The notes under the pieces were generated by a model, which searched no databases, was not told where the DNA came from, and worked only from the letters and a program-made list of their open reading frames with translations. This document shows positions 1-10,742 of a stretch of DNA of 60,000 nt, one piece after another (positions within the stretch are counted from its first letter, which is position 1; every line of letters starts with the position of its first letter). The DNA comes from Takakia lepidozioides (taxonomy: Eukaryota > Streptophyta > Takakiopsida > Takakiales > Takakiaceae). A program made the position numbers and the translations under genes. The stretch spans positions 59,627,053 through 59,687,052 of the forward strand of contig CM060732.1 of NCBI GenBank assembly GCA_030704615.1, read 5' to 3'.

Positions 1-540
1 CTGCACCAATGTGCCAACATAAAATCGTGGGCGAAGGACACAATCCCAATATACATGTCAATTGCATTATATTTTGGTATGATATTTGTTAAAATCATGA
101 TGATATCATGATCGTGTCGTTATAATGCATAACACTATGACACAAATATAGTTTGAATGTGGCACGAACCCATGAAAATCCGGAAAAAATGTTCTTTTGT
201 TGGGTATCCGTGGCATGGCAACTTAGAGGTAGGGTTTAGGTCTCCAGGGTTAGTTCTTGTTACCGGCCATAAAGCACTATTCAGATTTTTCCTTTGTTAC
301 TTGACGCCCCTCCCCACTCAAAAAATATGCTCCAGCATCACATCTTACGTACTAGAGAACACCAACCCCTATGGCGCATTCTGCCTTAGGGGGCGTTCCC
401 TGGCATAAGAGATTTTGGGGGCAGATTATGGGGTCTATGCTTGACTACACAGGCCATAAGGAGCTGTTTTTTTTTTTTTTTTTTTTCCAATTTATATAAA
501 GGGGACGGAAGGCCCTTTCTATCTAATTAAGAGTTCGAAG
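1..540. other. AT-rich stretch, no gene seen
   Basis: No convincing coding sequence. The stretch contains a 20-nt T run at 467-486 and a TATATAAA at 493-500, about 50 bp before the ATG at 546. The 83-codon open frame at 157-408 has no recognisable motif. Confidence 0.5.
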
Positions 541-545
541 AAAAA

Positions 546-803
546 ATGACCACGAGAGCGGTTGAAAGTCAAGTTGCCGATTATGAATGCATAATGTCGT
601 GGAGCGACAATCTTCTACTTCTTTATAATTTGCCTAAAAAAGGCAAAATTTGTCCCCAAAATCCTTTATGTGATTTGGAAGATCCTCCCAACCTTGTTGG
701 TCACATCTTACGCTTTGTAGGATACGTCCTGTTAGGTTGGCAGAATCTCGATCTGAGCAATGCTTCACAAAATGGAAGGCCCCAACCCATAGGCGTTCCA
801 TGA
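546..803 (+). CDS. Possible short ORF behind a TATA box, unrecognised
   Basis: This is an 85-codon frame beginning at the ATG at 546. It lies about 46 bp downstream of TATATAAA (493-500) in a polypurine context. The product starts MTTRAVESQVADYEC and has no domain, signal peptide or membrane segment I recognise. Two small hairpins follow the stop: arms GTTAGCC/GGCTAAC at 813-829, and GCCCT/AGGGC just after. It may be a gene fragment or chance; promoter spacing is the only argument for it. Confidence 0.12.
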   Translation: MTTRAVESQVADYECIMSWSDNLLLLYNLPKKGKICPQNPLCDLEDPPNLVGHILRFVGYVLLGWQNLDLSNASQNGRPQPIGVP

Positions 804-809
804 TTTTCG

Positions 810-2690
810 GCTGTTAGCCTCGGGCTAACGCCCTCGAGCTAGGGCCTTCCCTATCACGTAACATGATGTGTTAATTAGCGTCCATGCCTTCTTACATGGA
901 CAGGCACAGAGCACAACGCTTCTTCATAAGACTGTCTTGTCTCCTTATGGAGAAAGGGAATGAGGCTTCATAACATGTAGCAGATTATCGGGCCAAGATT
1001 TGGAGGTGAAATGGGTATTCGGTTTGCCAATGCAAGTCCCTGAAAAAGTCCGATGGTTGTGATGCCTCTCCAACTTCTAAAGGGAAAAAAGAAGGTACGA
1101 GCGCCTTGCTTGTGGGGACACTTTTACCCATAGTGTTTTCTCTCGGGATGATACCAGAAATGTCGCATAAGACACTAATGTTGCAGAACTCTCTCCTTAT
1201 TTATCACAAACACATGCAGAAGTCCTACTATAAGTGAGTTGACTTTCATGCATTAAGATGAATATGCTAGTCCTGTTGACCACATCTTATTGAAAGCCAA
1301 AAGAGAAATGTTGGAATCCACATAGCAGGACGTCTCCACCAAGGTATGAAGCCCACATTTGTTTTTGCATAAGGCAGAGAGAGGCCAAAGTAACTAAAAA
1401 GATATTGTGTCCAAGTCTATAGTTCAAGCACTCATCGATAGAGAATGAGGCACTTAAAAATTGAAGAAGTTCAGTATAGCGCCAACGTTCTTTTAAAGAC
1501 ATTTTCAACTAAGCACGACTGTGCATCATGGGCCCACTTTCTAGAGCGCATGTGACCCTTGTATAAGAAGTAACCTTGAAACTTGTGGCTCCATTATGAG
1601 TTGTTGCATATAGATTTGGAACTCCGAGCCTGTTCTCCGCCAGACAAATAGTTATCCCATGGGCGAGAGGAATGCCACCACTGGAGTCATAACCCCTTTC
1701 AGTGACTAAGTGTGGGACATCTGGCTACAAAAAGCCACATTCTGGGCACATGTAAGAATTTATGTATACAGCTCTTCATTACTTGGACTGAGTGTGTTTG
1801 AGCTATACATTAGATTCTAATAGAGTGTTCCACGTGCCAGTTGGTGGAGAGGGCTTAGGAGGTTATGGAGAAATCACTCACAGACTTCAAGATCGTGGTT
1901 GGTACATTGGAAGAGTCATTCGAGACCTAGATAAGGAGGTGGAAAGGGATCGTTTGGAACCATGCGTTCTTCCGGGAATTTGTTGTGGAAGGTGGCATAA
2001 ATCGCTCAAATTTGTTCAATGTGCATCACAATGACGAGCAAACGATGAAGCAAGTCATATACAGGTTTGTTATTCATGCATTAAAATTTTGGAGTGCCGT
2101 TTTCATAGACAGAAACTGCCTCTGTTGAGGCTTGCGTTAACGCAAGCCTGCCGACCCTGCTCATCATGTCTTGCAGTCTCTGGTTACCTTGGGGCAAGGA
2201 TCAGGCTTGCGTTGACGCAAGCCTGATTTTGGGTGGAATGGAGCTTGGAGAATCTAGCCGAGTGTGTTATAGGGGTCTGTTGTGAGGCTGCGGAGTTCAT
2301 GGTTGGTGGTTTCAGGGTCCCTCAAGACTGTAAGTGATGTGTCTTTTTCGGATCTGCAGCAGGCTTGCATTAACACAAGCCTGGTTCATGACAGCCATCA
2401 AAAGTTTAAAAAAATAAAATAAAAATAAAAATGTAGACGCCTCCAAAGGGCAGCCATCACTTTTGTTGAGGTGTCAGGGAAAACAACTTCTTGGGTATCA
2501 AGGCTCATGTTCTTGACCCGGGATCAGGCTTTCGTTGATGCAAGAATGAGTATATCATGTATTTAGATTATGTTTTGTAAATTGTTGCAGCGAAGGTTTG
2601 TTACCTGCTATCATGTATGTCTTGTACTTATGTTGAATTCTTTTATGGCTGTCACCGTAGATATATCCAGGGAGTGTTTTTTCCATGGGG
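810..2690. other. Anonymous region, no supported gene
   Basis: Only short open frames occur here (the longest, 80 codons, at 1792-2034 +). None shows a domain I can name. The distal part carries the palindrome cluster listed separately. The sequence may belong to the decayed gene family that continues at 2.7 kb, but I see no motif that proves it. Confidence 0.4.
2128..2546. repeat. Dispersed ~22-bp palindrome, cluster 1 (four copies)
   Basis: Near-perfect palindromes with core GGCTTGCGTTAACGCAAGCC occur at 2128-2149 (perfect), 2201-2226 (26 bp, one central mismatch), 2361-2382 (two symmetrical changes) and 2525-2546 (degenerate). The flanking sequence differs between copies, so the palindrome itself is the repeated unit. 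A second cluster lies at 6.8-8.1 kb. Confidence 0.8.
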
Positions 2691-2739
2691 GTTTCTAAGC
2701 ACCTACCCATTCTTCATTGACAGTTGGGCAAAGACAAGT

Positions 2740-4790
2740 CCGGACACAACTAAGTACACAACGGGAATTCTGGAGGACTAGAGCAAGTCCCATTTGAAAG
2801 ACTGTGGCTGGTACCTGGATTGGCCCAAACAATCCACACCCTGGAAGGAGAACGTCCTTCGGAACTTGAATGACAATGCTGAGGCTCTTGCTCCTCTTAC
2901 GGATATGCAGCTGCAGTTGAGAGATCTCCGACTTTTGAGAGCAAATGAACCGGTTGTGAATCCGAGCCCGAAAAAGAAGGGTGGAAAGAAGAAGGATAAA
3001 AAGAAAGAAGGCGAACAAAGCCAGGCAGTGGCTACTGTGGCAGGAGGGGCTCAGAGGGGGTCACAACTCACTCTCACTACAGGAAAGGGGGGGGGGGTTG
3101 CGACGCCGCAGCCATGTCGCGGCGTCGTAAAACAGCCCTTTTCGGGCGGGGGGGAAAACCCAAATTTACGACGCTCGGGCGTCGCCAAAAAAACGTTGCA
3201 AACTTGCGACCAATGGGGTCGCAAATAGGCAAAACCGCGATTTGCGACGTCTAAGCGTCGGAAAAAAAAAAAAAAAAAAAAAAAAAAAACTACTCTGCAA
3301 TGCAGAATTAGCACCGTCCGGGGGTCGCCAAGTGCGACGCCCGGACGTCACAATTTAAGGGGGTAAATTTGAATTTCAAAAACTTGTTAACCATTGACTC
3401 CGGTTCTGTCTAATGGCGATATGTTCAATTCTACATATATCATGCAATGCATACTTGAACCTAAGACCTCCACGTTATAACATTTCTAAGACACTACAAA
3501 CTAACCAACACACCTACGCTACATCTATGTATCACTGGACAATGGGTGTTTGTTCATCCTCCAAGCAGCCAATGCAAAGTGCAGACAACTACTAGCCAGT
3601 TTCCTGAAGTCTGGTGGGATGAAGGTGATTAAAAGCTGGAATGGAGTTAACAGTCTCCCACTTACAAAGGGGGACTTCCCAAGCCAGAAGGTATGTCGCA
3701 TCCTCCATTATAATCAATCTTGTGGAAATGTTTCTCGTGTTTGGATTGCTCTGTTTTTCTCTTGCGCTGTCAATCTCCTTTTCCATCATTCCGAAGCATG
3801 GTACAAGGGTGTCCTCTGCTCATTCCCTTGCTCTTGCCTCGGTGCTCACTCACTAACTCCTTTGTTTTGATTTCGTAGACACGAGCTTTTGATACGCACT
3901 GTCTCGTAAGAGAACGCCATCCATCGACACCGTCATCCGTGAAGGAGTTCGAGGTCCTGAAAGGGGGAACACATGTTGATTCGTCTTGCGATCGGTGGAT
4001 GATGATTTCATCTACAACTACGTGGACGCCTCACTTACTGTGCTGCGAACTTCCGGAGAGCCATGGAGAGGTACACGGGAGAATAGTCCTGCCTTCATGC
4101 AGACAGTCATCGAGTCTTGCAGCGTTGAAGGGTCCCGAGTTGTTGACCTCACTCTTGGAACAGGTTCGGGCCTTCACACCCTCGCAATATTATGCCTTCA
4201 TTGTTGTTGTTTGAGATTGCAGGTGCGCCTATCTTTGCTCATTTTGTGGATTCTGCATGCAGGGGCATCGTTCCATGCCTGCAAGGCAGCGGGAAGGCAT
4301 CTGTTCGCCTTTGAGGGGGATGCCGAACTGTACAAAGAGGTGATAGCTCCCCTCCATGAGGGCTCAACCTCAGGCATGTAGACAGATGCGGCGGTCGCAG
4401 CAGTGCCGTTGGAACACGAGGACATGGAAATTGACAACGATTTTGATTGTGAGTAAGTCGTCTGCGTTTTCTTCTTTACATGGGACTCTTTTGTGGCGTC
4501 GGAGTTTGGGCAGCTCATGAATGTTTGCAATATTTTTTGCAGGAGCCTAACAACGCCAAGGTTTCTCCTTTTCTTTGCGATCCTGGACTTCTTTCCAAGT
4601 CCGCCCCCCCATGCTTGAATTGCCATGTTATGATGAGGCTGCAGCAAGATCATTTGCTCTCGAAGCATCTCCCCCTCGTCTGGTTTGTGGCAGGAAGGGA
4701 CGTGTGCATGGCAGGGCTTTGGTGTTTATTGATAGTTGTGCTTCGGTTTCGAATGCGATGTCCTCTGACAGTGGATCTCCGGAATCGAAA
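2740..4790 (+). pseudogene. Decayed beta-class DNA methyltransferase-like gene
   Basis: Exon-like pieces run along the plus strand. At 2794-3070 there is a lysine-rich linker (PKKKGGKKKDKKKEG). At 3541-3690 there is a stretch containing LASFLKSGGMKV, ended by a GT donor after FPSQK. At 3986-4163 the sequence VVDLTLGTG is joined across a 99-bp intron (4164-4262, phase 1) to GASFHACKAAGRHLFAFEGD, followed by AELYKEVIAPL. This resembles the SAM-binding D-x-x-x-G-x-G plus AA..GR...E.D..Y block of beta-class N4-cytosine/N6-adenine methyltransferases. I cannot find a DPPY/NPPY-type catalytic motif. A frameshift near 3970 and a CACTA-type insertion at 3075 break the gene. Further possible exons run to a stop near 4790. 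Function is inferred from one motif block only. Confidence 0.35.
3075..3535 (+). mobile_element. CACTA-type element fragment with oligo-G subterminus
   Basis: It starts CACTACAGGAAA at 3075, followed by an 11-G run (3087-3097) and then palindromic GCGACGCC/GGCGTCGC subterminal repeats and a 27-A tract. The segment 3185-3530 matches 54,541-54,905 over most of its length in the same orientation, and both similarities end at CTATGTATCAC. No matching GTAGTG end is visible on the right, so the copy is truncated or non-canonical. It lies within the methyltransferase-like sequence. Confidence 0.6.
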
Positions 4791-4899
4791 TAACCCATAT
4801 GTTTTCAGACTTTGTATGGACACTGCAATACCGAGTTCCTTGATTTCAATCATGCGTGTGCCTCTCGACCTGTTCTTATATTCAAAACTTCCTTCATGT

Positions 4900-5180
4900 A
4901 TGTTCATTAATCCATCCGATAGACGTCAACAATAGAAGCACTCACCATCCATATTCTTGCGAAACATTCATCCAATGCTGTCAGCATTCATTAATCCATC
5001 GGTGTGCCGGATTACATAAAAAAAACATCCAAAATTCATCCAATAATCATCCATCAATCTTACACCATCCATCAATCTTACACCATCCACCAAACGAAAT
5101 CCACCTTTCATTCATTTATCATCCAACTACCATCCAATTTACATCCAACGTTCATCTTTGAACATCCATCCGGCATTCAT
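4900..5180. repeat. CATC-rich simple-sequence tract
   Basis: Irregular iterations of CATCCA/TTCATC include two adjacent copies of CAATCTTACACCATC. The complementary GGATGAATG-rich tract appears at about 42,700-42,790. The open frames across the tract are compositional. Confidence 0.7.
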
Positions 5181-5449
5181 CCTTGTTCCATCCACATGCG
5201 CCCAATGTCTCCTCTACATTGTTGCAAAATACTGACACGTTGTATGCAGCCTTTCCCGTGGATACAGATCCCGCATGGTATTCTCATCCGCGGTTGTAGG
5301 CCCTTACGGTGACATTCATCCTCATCCGTGAGAATCTTTCCGCTCACAGATTGGCATCTTCTCGCTCACGAATCTTTCCGCTCATGTGAGCCGCTCACAG
5401 TTTAGCGTCCTCCAGATCACAGAGGGCACGCGAATCAATTGTCGTGGAG

Positions 5450-6145
5450 GCTAGAGCTCATGAAGCGTTTTAGTGTCGATTTTACAATTGGTGAATATCT
5501 TGCTCGTGATATGGCTATGGCGGAGGCAGCCGCCATCATGAACCGTCGCGAAATACCATAAAACAGGGAAGATCCTCTACCATCTTCACATTCACTTCTG
5601 TTTCATAAGTTGTTAGGGTTTGTAGCTTTGGCAGCTTTGAAGGTTCAATTTTGTTGGTTATGGCTCCTCCCCTCTGGCCTCAGTCCTAAACATATGTACT
5701 GTACCCCAAAAAATGCAACATCAACTAATCATTGGATCCAAGAGCTTCTCAATGGCAACTTGCTTGATTTTTAGATGTCCATATTCAAGTTGACAATGAA
5801 AACGAATGCTCAAAAGGCCATGGGTGAGCCTTTTGACATGAACCTTGTGACAAGCTTTGTCAACAACGTTCAACAAATGGCCTCATTGTTCAGCGCTTGA
5901 GTGAGTTATATGCGACTTGCTGAGATTGCTATAGTTCAGGTGTTGGGAAGTGTGGAAGACGAACGTATTTTCAATCTTTTGGCATTTATGAAGTCCCAAG
6001 TTGTGGAATCGCTTGGCTGGCCACTTGAAATACTACTATTTGCATGTTTGCACAAATTTCTTCAAGGCTGAGACATTCCCATATCATGAAGCCATTGCAG
6101 GTTGGAGGGAGTCCAAGATTGGATATAGAGGCGCAACAATTTAGT
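5450..6145 (+). pseudogene. hAT-like transposase C-terminal remnant
   Basis: Read with one frame change near 6005, the plus strand encodes VLGSVEDERIF, LLAFMKSQV, then RLAGHLKYYYLHVC, FFKAETFPYHEAIAGWRESK and a stop after GAT I at about 6145. The pattern of a late 'SxEDERxFSxLxFxKS' block followed by a leucine/tyrosine-rich helix resembles the C-terminal dimerisation region of hAT-type transposases. Upstream sequence (5700-5930) carries compatible fragments with stops. No terminal inverted repeats or 8-bp duplication were found. Family assignment rests on motif resemblance and is tentative. Confidence 0.35.
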
Positions 6146-6406
6146 TGTTCGTGGGTGATACTAGTACTAACTTGGTACTAACTACTAATTAGTTGAGCTT
6201 GGTTTGTTGTTGTTGATTTGTGGTGTGTGTAGATATTTTGCGTTGCAATGGGCAAGGTTCAATGGACCGAGGTTTCAAATCCCCCACAGAGTACATTTTG
6301 TATGCGTGTTGCAGTTTTGTTAGACAAAATTTGGACATTTTGTCCATATTATTTGCCTGTGATACCTATGTTGGTAATGTATTCTTCTCCTTTTTTGTCT
6401 CATCTT

Positions 6407-7840
6407 CTAATCCTTCATTAGCCAACGCACTTTTTCTGCAGGCTCTACCATTGCCATAGCAAGCCGGTGCAGCTTCTCTTGTGTCATTTTAGGCTTCGTG
6501 TTCTTGCTCCAATGAATGCGGACCTCTTCCAGAAACTGTGAGCCAAGACCAAGATCAGCTATACGCAGCTGTTTGGTGAACGCAGTCACCACCTTCCCTC
6601 GGAATTCGTTCATGTGGAAAGTCATTGCCCTCTCTATTCCAAAGGCAGTGCGTTTACTCTCTGGAGTCTTTCTGTAGTACTCCGCTTTCCCCCCCTCACC
6701 CGCATCAGCAATTTCTTGCTACCCAACACAAGGACAAGGTGCAAAGAGAGGTCAGTCACCTAAATGTGTACTGGAAAACCTGAGCCCAAACTCCACAATG
6801 AGGCTTGCGTCAACGCAAATCTGACCAGATGTTCTGGTATGAAAAGAAAACAACTCTCGAATGCAGGACTTACCATGTACATGTACTCCAGGAACGCATC
6901 CCTGGTGAGTGTGTACCATGTCTTTGCCCTTTTGGAGGTCTCGCACTTCTCAAAGGCCTCAGGTGACAAAATAGTCTTGAAATTGGACAGGGGCATTCTT
7001 TTGAGCTTTTGCATCCTAAATAATGTGTGCACCGGGTTTGTTGTAACATGGTAAGACTCTGTCTGCCTGCACAATCAAAACCAGTGTGAAAAAATAAAAG
7101 ACAGGGTCCTCACGACAATGAGTGTAATGTGAATTTGTAGTAGAATCTGGTGAATATAGAGAGAACTCACTTGTTTATATCATGCGTGGTTGTTAGCGAT
7201 ATTGTCGATGTACTCCATCCAAGCAAACAAGCGGTGGTTCCCGTCCCAAACAAAGAACATCTTGTTACTATACACCTGCAACTCGGGACTCCTGGACAGA
7301 GACAGTTCGAACTCCCAAATTCACTTCCTTCCACCAGTCATCCCACTTGGCCATGATCTCATCGTCAACCACTTTCTCGTTTCCATTGGAATCACCTTCT
7401 GAAACATAAAACATTGGGGTTCCAAACACATATCCGTGCACAAAATCTCCCTGGAGTTTCCTGATATCCCCCGTCAAGGCAGGACGAACAGCGGGCAACT
7501 AAATCATCCTGCAGAGGGGCATCATTAGATTTGCCTCCATAACCATCATGGACCGGATTACTTGTCTCGATTTCACCTGCCTGATTTTGATGGCCATGCC
7601 CTTGTAATCCATATCAGTGTCATGCACTTTTGTCTGGACAGCTTGCGCCACTGCAGGTTCTTTGTCCTTCCTCCTCCTCTTCTGCTCAACAAAAGAAACA
7701 GGTGAAAAACAAAAACAGAGAGAACTCCCATTCAAATATGGGTTACTTCCAGCCTCAGAAATCAGGCTTGCGTCAACGCAAGCTTGATATGGAGGTCTTG
7801 CAAGCACCCATATGCAACACATTCTGAGAGTGGAAATCAT
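6407..7840 (-). pseudogene. Decayed gene with ParB-like DGNHR motif
   Basis: In minus-strand order the exon-like blocks are: 7499-7680 (DTDMDYKGMAIKIRQVKSRQ); 7178-7498 (GDIRKLQGDFVHGYVFGTPM, WDDWWKEVN, then after a one-base shift NKMFFVWDGNHRLFAWMEYI); 6880-7015 (FRMQKLKRMPLSNFKTILSP, TWYTLTRDAFLEYM); and 6407-6720 (RTAFGIERAMTFHMNEFRGK, VVTAFTKQLRIADLGLGSQF). The phrase V-x-DGNHR-x-x-AW resembles the active-site segment of ParB/sulfiredoxin-fold proteins. ParB-type domains are known fused to or encoded beside DNA methyltransferases in phages and bacteria, and a methyltransferase-like piece lies 2 kb away in the opposite orientation. Several stops and frame changes show that it is broken. 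I cannot name the family. Confidence 0.35.
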
Positions 7841-8118
7841 GCAAATGGGGAAGAACCAATGTATAGTTTCATTCTTTCGTCAACACAAGCATGTACCGAC
7901 TTCGAAACATACTCTTCCATAGTGTTCCTCCTCTCTTTCTCACATATCATGAATCCCATACAAGATCTGCCACTCAGTGGCTCAAGCTACTAATACTGCG
8001 CCTCCACTTCAGGCTTGCGTCAACACAAGCCTGGTTTAGAGGTCTGAAAACGTCATTGTTTCGCTACTTTCATTAACTTCTGAAAACCTCTGAAACAGGC
8101 TTCCGTCACCGCAAGCCT
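6801..8118. repeat. Dispersed ~22-bp palindrome, cluster 2 (five copies)
   Basis: The same palindrome family as at 2.1-2.5 kb occurs at 6801-6822, 7764-7785, 7876-7892 (half copy), 8011-8032 and 8097-8118. Most have CAACG in place of the central TAACG. They fall between or just upstream of the exon-like blocks of the ParB-like pseudogene, in positions expected for introns. Confidence 0.75.
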
Positions 8119-8229
8119 GATGCTGCTCTCTCAAACCTGGCGTCCTGCACTCTCTTACTTCTCTATGCAAGCATATCTGATGCAAAAGAGAAAGCGTTTC
8201 AAGGTTTTGTTGACAACAGCGCAATCGAA

Positions 8230-8600
8230 AACATACGTGATTAGCATTAACAAACCTCTGCCGGGTTCTCGCCTTGGCTTGATGGTGCAGATCCGTCCCT
8301 TCTATTGCCCTTCTCCATCGCTGCCACCTGGTTTCGGAGAGGCTGCATACGAGCAGAATGGTTACACTTGAAATTTCAAATGAAAGAGCTTTGTTTCAAC
8401 TGCAGGAAAATGGGGTAAAGGTCTTCTCACCGCGATGGCTACGGCTTCTTCTTGTGCTTCTCACAGTGAATGGAGTGGAGAAGAACTAGAAACGCCGGGT
8501 ACCAACAACCTTAGGGTTCTTACATCATCGCCCAGCTCGTCCTTGGTCTGGGCTTCAGCGTCTGCTGCGGCCGCCGTCTGCGTTCCCTTATCGCGACTTT
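8230..8600. other. Junction region, no gene seen
   Basis: This stretch separates the ParB-like remnant from the first PPR copy. A 61-codon frame (8435-8620, MATASSCASHSEWSG) runs into PPR sequence out of phase and looks like chance. Confidence 0.4.
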
Positions 8601-9720
8601 GGAGACCTATGATCCAATGATGGGGGAGGGGGTGAAGCCCGGCCACTTTGTGTGCAAGCCTGGCAGCCTTGGATAAGGGCAAAGAGGTGCATGGGGATAT
8701 CATCAAAGCTGGAATTGTACCAAATGTCATTCTGAACACTGCCCTGGCAGCTCTGGAAAAGGGGAAAGAGGTCCATGGCGACATCTTCAGAGCTGGAATT
8801 GTACCAAATGTCATTCTGAACCATATCCTGGTGGACATGTATTCAAAATGTGGGTGCATTGAGCCCTGGACAAGGGCAAAGCGGTGCATGGGGTATCATC
8901 AAAGCTGGAATTGTACCAAATGTCATTATGAACACTGCACTGGCAGCTCTGGAAAAGAGGAAAGAGGTCCATGGCGACATCTTCAGAGCTGGAATTGTAC
9001 CAAATGTCATTATGAACCATACCCCGGTGGACATGTTTGCAAAATGTGGGTGCAAAGGGATCTAGGATCTAGGATGCAAAAGGAGTGTTCGACACTATGG
9101 CTAAATGAGATGTGGTGTCGTGGAGTGCGATGCTTGCAAGGTATGCACGGCAGGGACGTGGAATGGAGGCTTTGGAGACCTATGAGCAAAGGATGGGGGA
9201 AGCACATCATGTTTGTGTGCATTTGCAATGCTTGTGCAAGACTGGCAGCCTTGGAGAAGGGCAAGAGGTGCATGGGGATATCATCAAAGCTGGAATTGTG
9301 CCAAATGTCAATATGAACACTGCCCTAGCAGCTTTGGAAAAGGGGAAAGAGGTCCATGGCGACATCTTCAAAGTTGGAACTGTACCAAATGTCATTCTGA
9401 ACAATACCCTGGTGAACATGTTTGCAAAATGTGGGTGCATCTAGGATGCAAAGGGAGTGTTTGACACTATGGCTGAATGAGATGTGGTGTCATGGAGTGC
9501 GATGCTTGTAGGGTATGTACGGCAGGGATGTGGGATGGAGGCTTTGGAGAGCTATGAGCAAATGATGGGGGAAGAACATCATGTTTGTGTGCATTTTCAA
9601 TGCTTGTGCAAGCCTGGCAGCCGGCCTGGAGAAGGGCAAGAGGTGCATGGGGATATCATCAAAACTGGAATTGTGCCAAATGTCAATCTTATTCAGAGCT
9701 GGAATTGTACCAAGGTGAAT
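8600..9720 (+). pseudogene. PLS-class PPR fragment with tandemly multiplied half-motif
   Basis: Phrases typical of PLS-class plant PPR proteins recur: ALEKGKEVHGDI, KAGIVPNVILNTAL, LVDMYSKCGCIE, VVSWSAMLAGY, MEALESYEQMMGE. The segment coding EVHGDI-KAGIVPNV is repeated about eight times (for example near 8708, 8795, 8909, 8991, 9292, 9378, 9665 and 9700), often joined to itself instead of completing the 35-residue alternation. Frames change between copies, so no single protein is encoded. PPR proteins bind organellar RNA; these sequences are decayed relatives. Confidence 0.8.
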
Positions 9721-9739
9721 GTCTGTCAGATTACCAGAT

Positions 9740-10230
9740 GCAAAGAGGTGCATGGTTGCATCGCCAAAGGTAGTAGCTGCAGCGGCACAGTTGATAAAGT
9801 CAGGCACCTCAACCATGACCACAACTTCTGGAAGAGGATCAAGAGAGGGAGTCCACAATGCCTCTTCTGGCACTTATGGGCATGTGAAGATGCTTTGTGA
9901 GGCAGGGAGACTGAAAGAGGCTCTACTAACTTTAAACCAAGGAGGCATTTCAGCAGATTCAGATACGTATGCTTGTCTCTTGCATAAGTGCATCAAGATG
10001 AAAGACCAAGTGAAGCTAGAAAGCATGTGCACACTCACATCATCCAAAGTGCACGCCAAATATTTTTCTACTCAACACCCTTGTCAACATGTATGTTATG
10101 TGCGGGAGCATCATGGATGCTCACCAAGTGTTCAACGGAATGCCTCAACGATCTTACATCACGTGGAACACGATGCTTGCAGGGTGTGCATGCAGGGGCG
10201 TGGTATGGAGGCCTTGGAGAATGTGGTGAG
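9740..10230 (+). pseudogene. OSB-tail/PPR N-terminal copy
   Basis: It begins in the end of an OSB exon-2-like segment (AAAAQLIKSGTS) and continues through REGVHNASSGTYGHVKMLCE, AGRLKEALLTLNQGGISADS and YACLLHKCIKMKD, matching the N-terminal PPR part of other copies (10.9 kb, 53.7 kb, 59.6 kb reverse). After about 10,020 the frame is lost, although PPR similarity continues to GRGMEALEN near 10,220. The unit then runs directly into the next OSB exon-1-like segment. Confidence 0.7.
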
Positions 10231-10740
10231 GGCACCTTCTTCTTCGACCTATTTCAGCCTATTTTTCCCTCTCATCAGACCCAACCCTGAATTTACATAT
10301 TGAATTGTCAAGGACAATGTGGTGAGGGCACCTTCTTCCTCGACCTATTTCAGCATGTTTTGCCCTCTCATCAGACTCGGCCCTGAGATGCATATTGAAT
10401 TCTGTAAGTTAGCTCGTTGGGTGGATCTGTGGTGGTTTGGAATGACTATGACAAGTAACTGCCGATGTGGCAGTAGGAAAGTATCCAAAACAGATAACAG
10501 AGATGAGGAGAAGGTGTGGAATGAATACTTTGTTGACCCCAGTGAATGGTGGAACAACTGAGGCAAAAAGTTGAATGCCTATTAGATGACAGAGAGTAGC
10601 GGACGCAATTCAACATAGGAACTAGTGTGATTGGGTATTTCCTAGGTTGTCATTGTCAGCTGCTAGCAGCAAGGGCAAAGATGAATGCATGATTTGTGCA
10701 AAGAGGCATGGATAGCTGAAGGAGAAGGGATAGAGTGTGG
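10205..10740 (+). pseudogene. OSB exon-1-like unit (first half of PDF motif) plus intron
   Basis: The open frame at 10,319-10,561 ends DEEKVWNEYFVDPSEWWNN followed by TGA and then GKK. This matches the first half of the PDF motif of plant OSB proteins (W-x-x-F-x-x-P-x-x-WWDNR-x-x-K), with the expected Arg codon CGA apparently mutated to TGA. The 5' part (GAGGGCACCTTCTTC...) is duplicated at 10,205 and 10,318. Sequence 10,570-10,742 corresponds to the intron that in other copies begins AAAAG|GTGA. Here the donor GT is TT. Confidence 0.65.
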
Positions 10741-10742
10741 GT

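Noticed and set aside
3051-3351. Minus-strand frames rich in phenylalanine
   Set aside because: They are translations of the 27-A tract and GCGACG repeats of the CACTA-type fragment.
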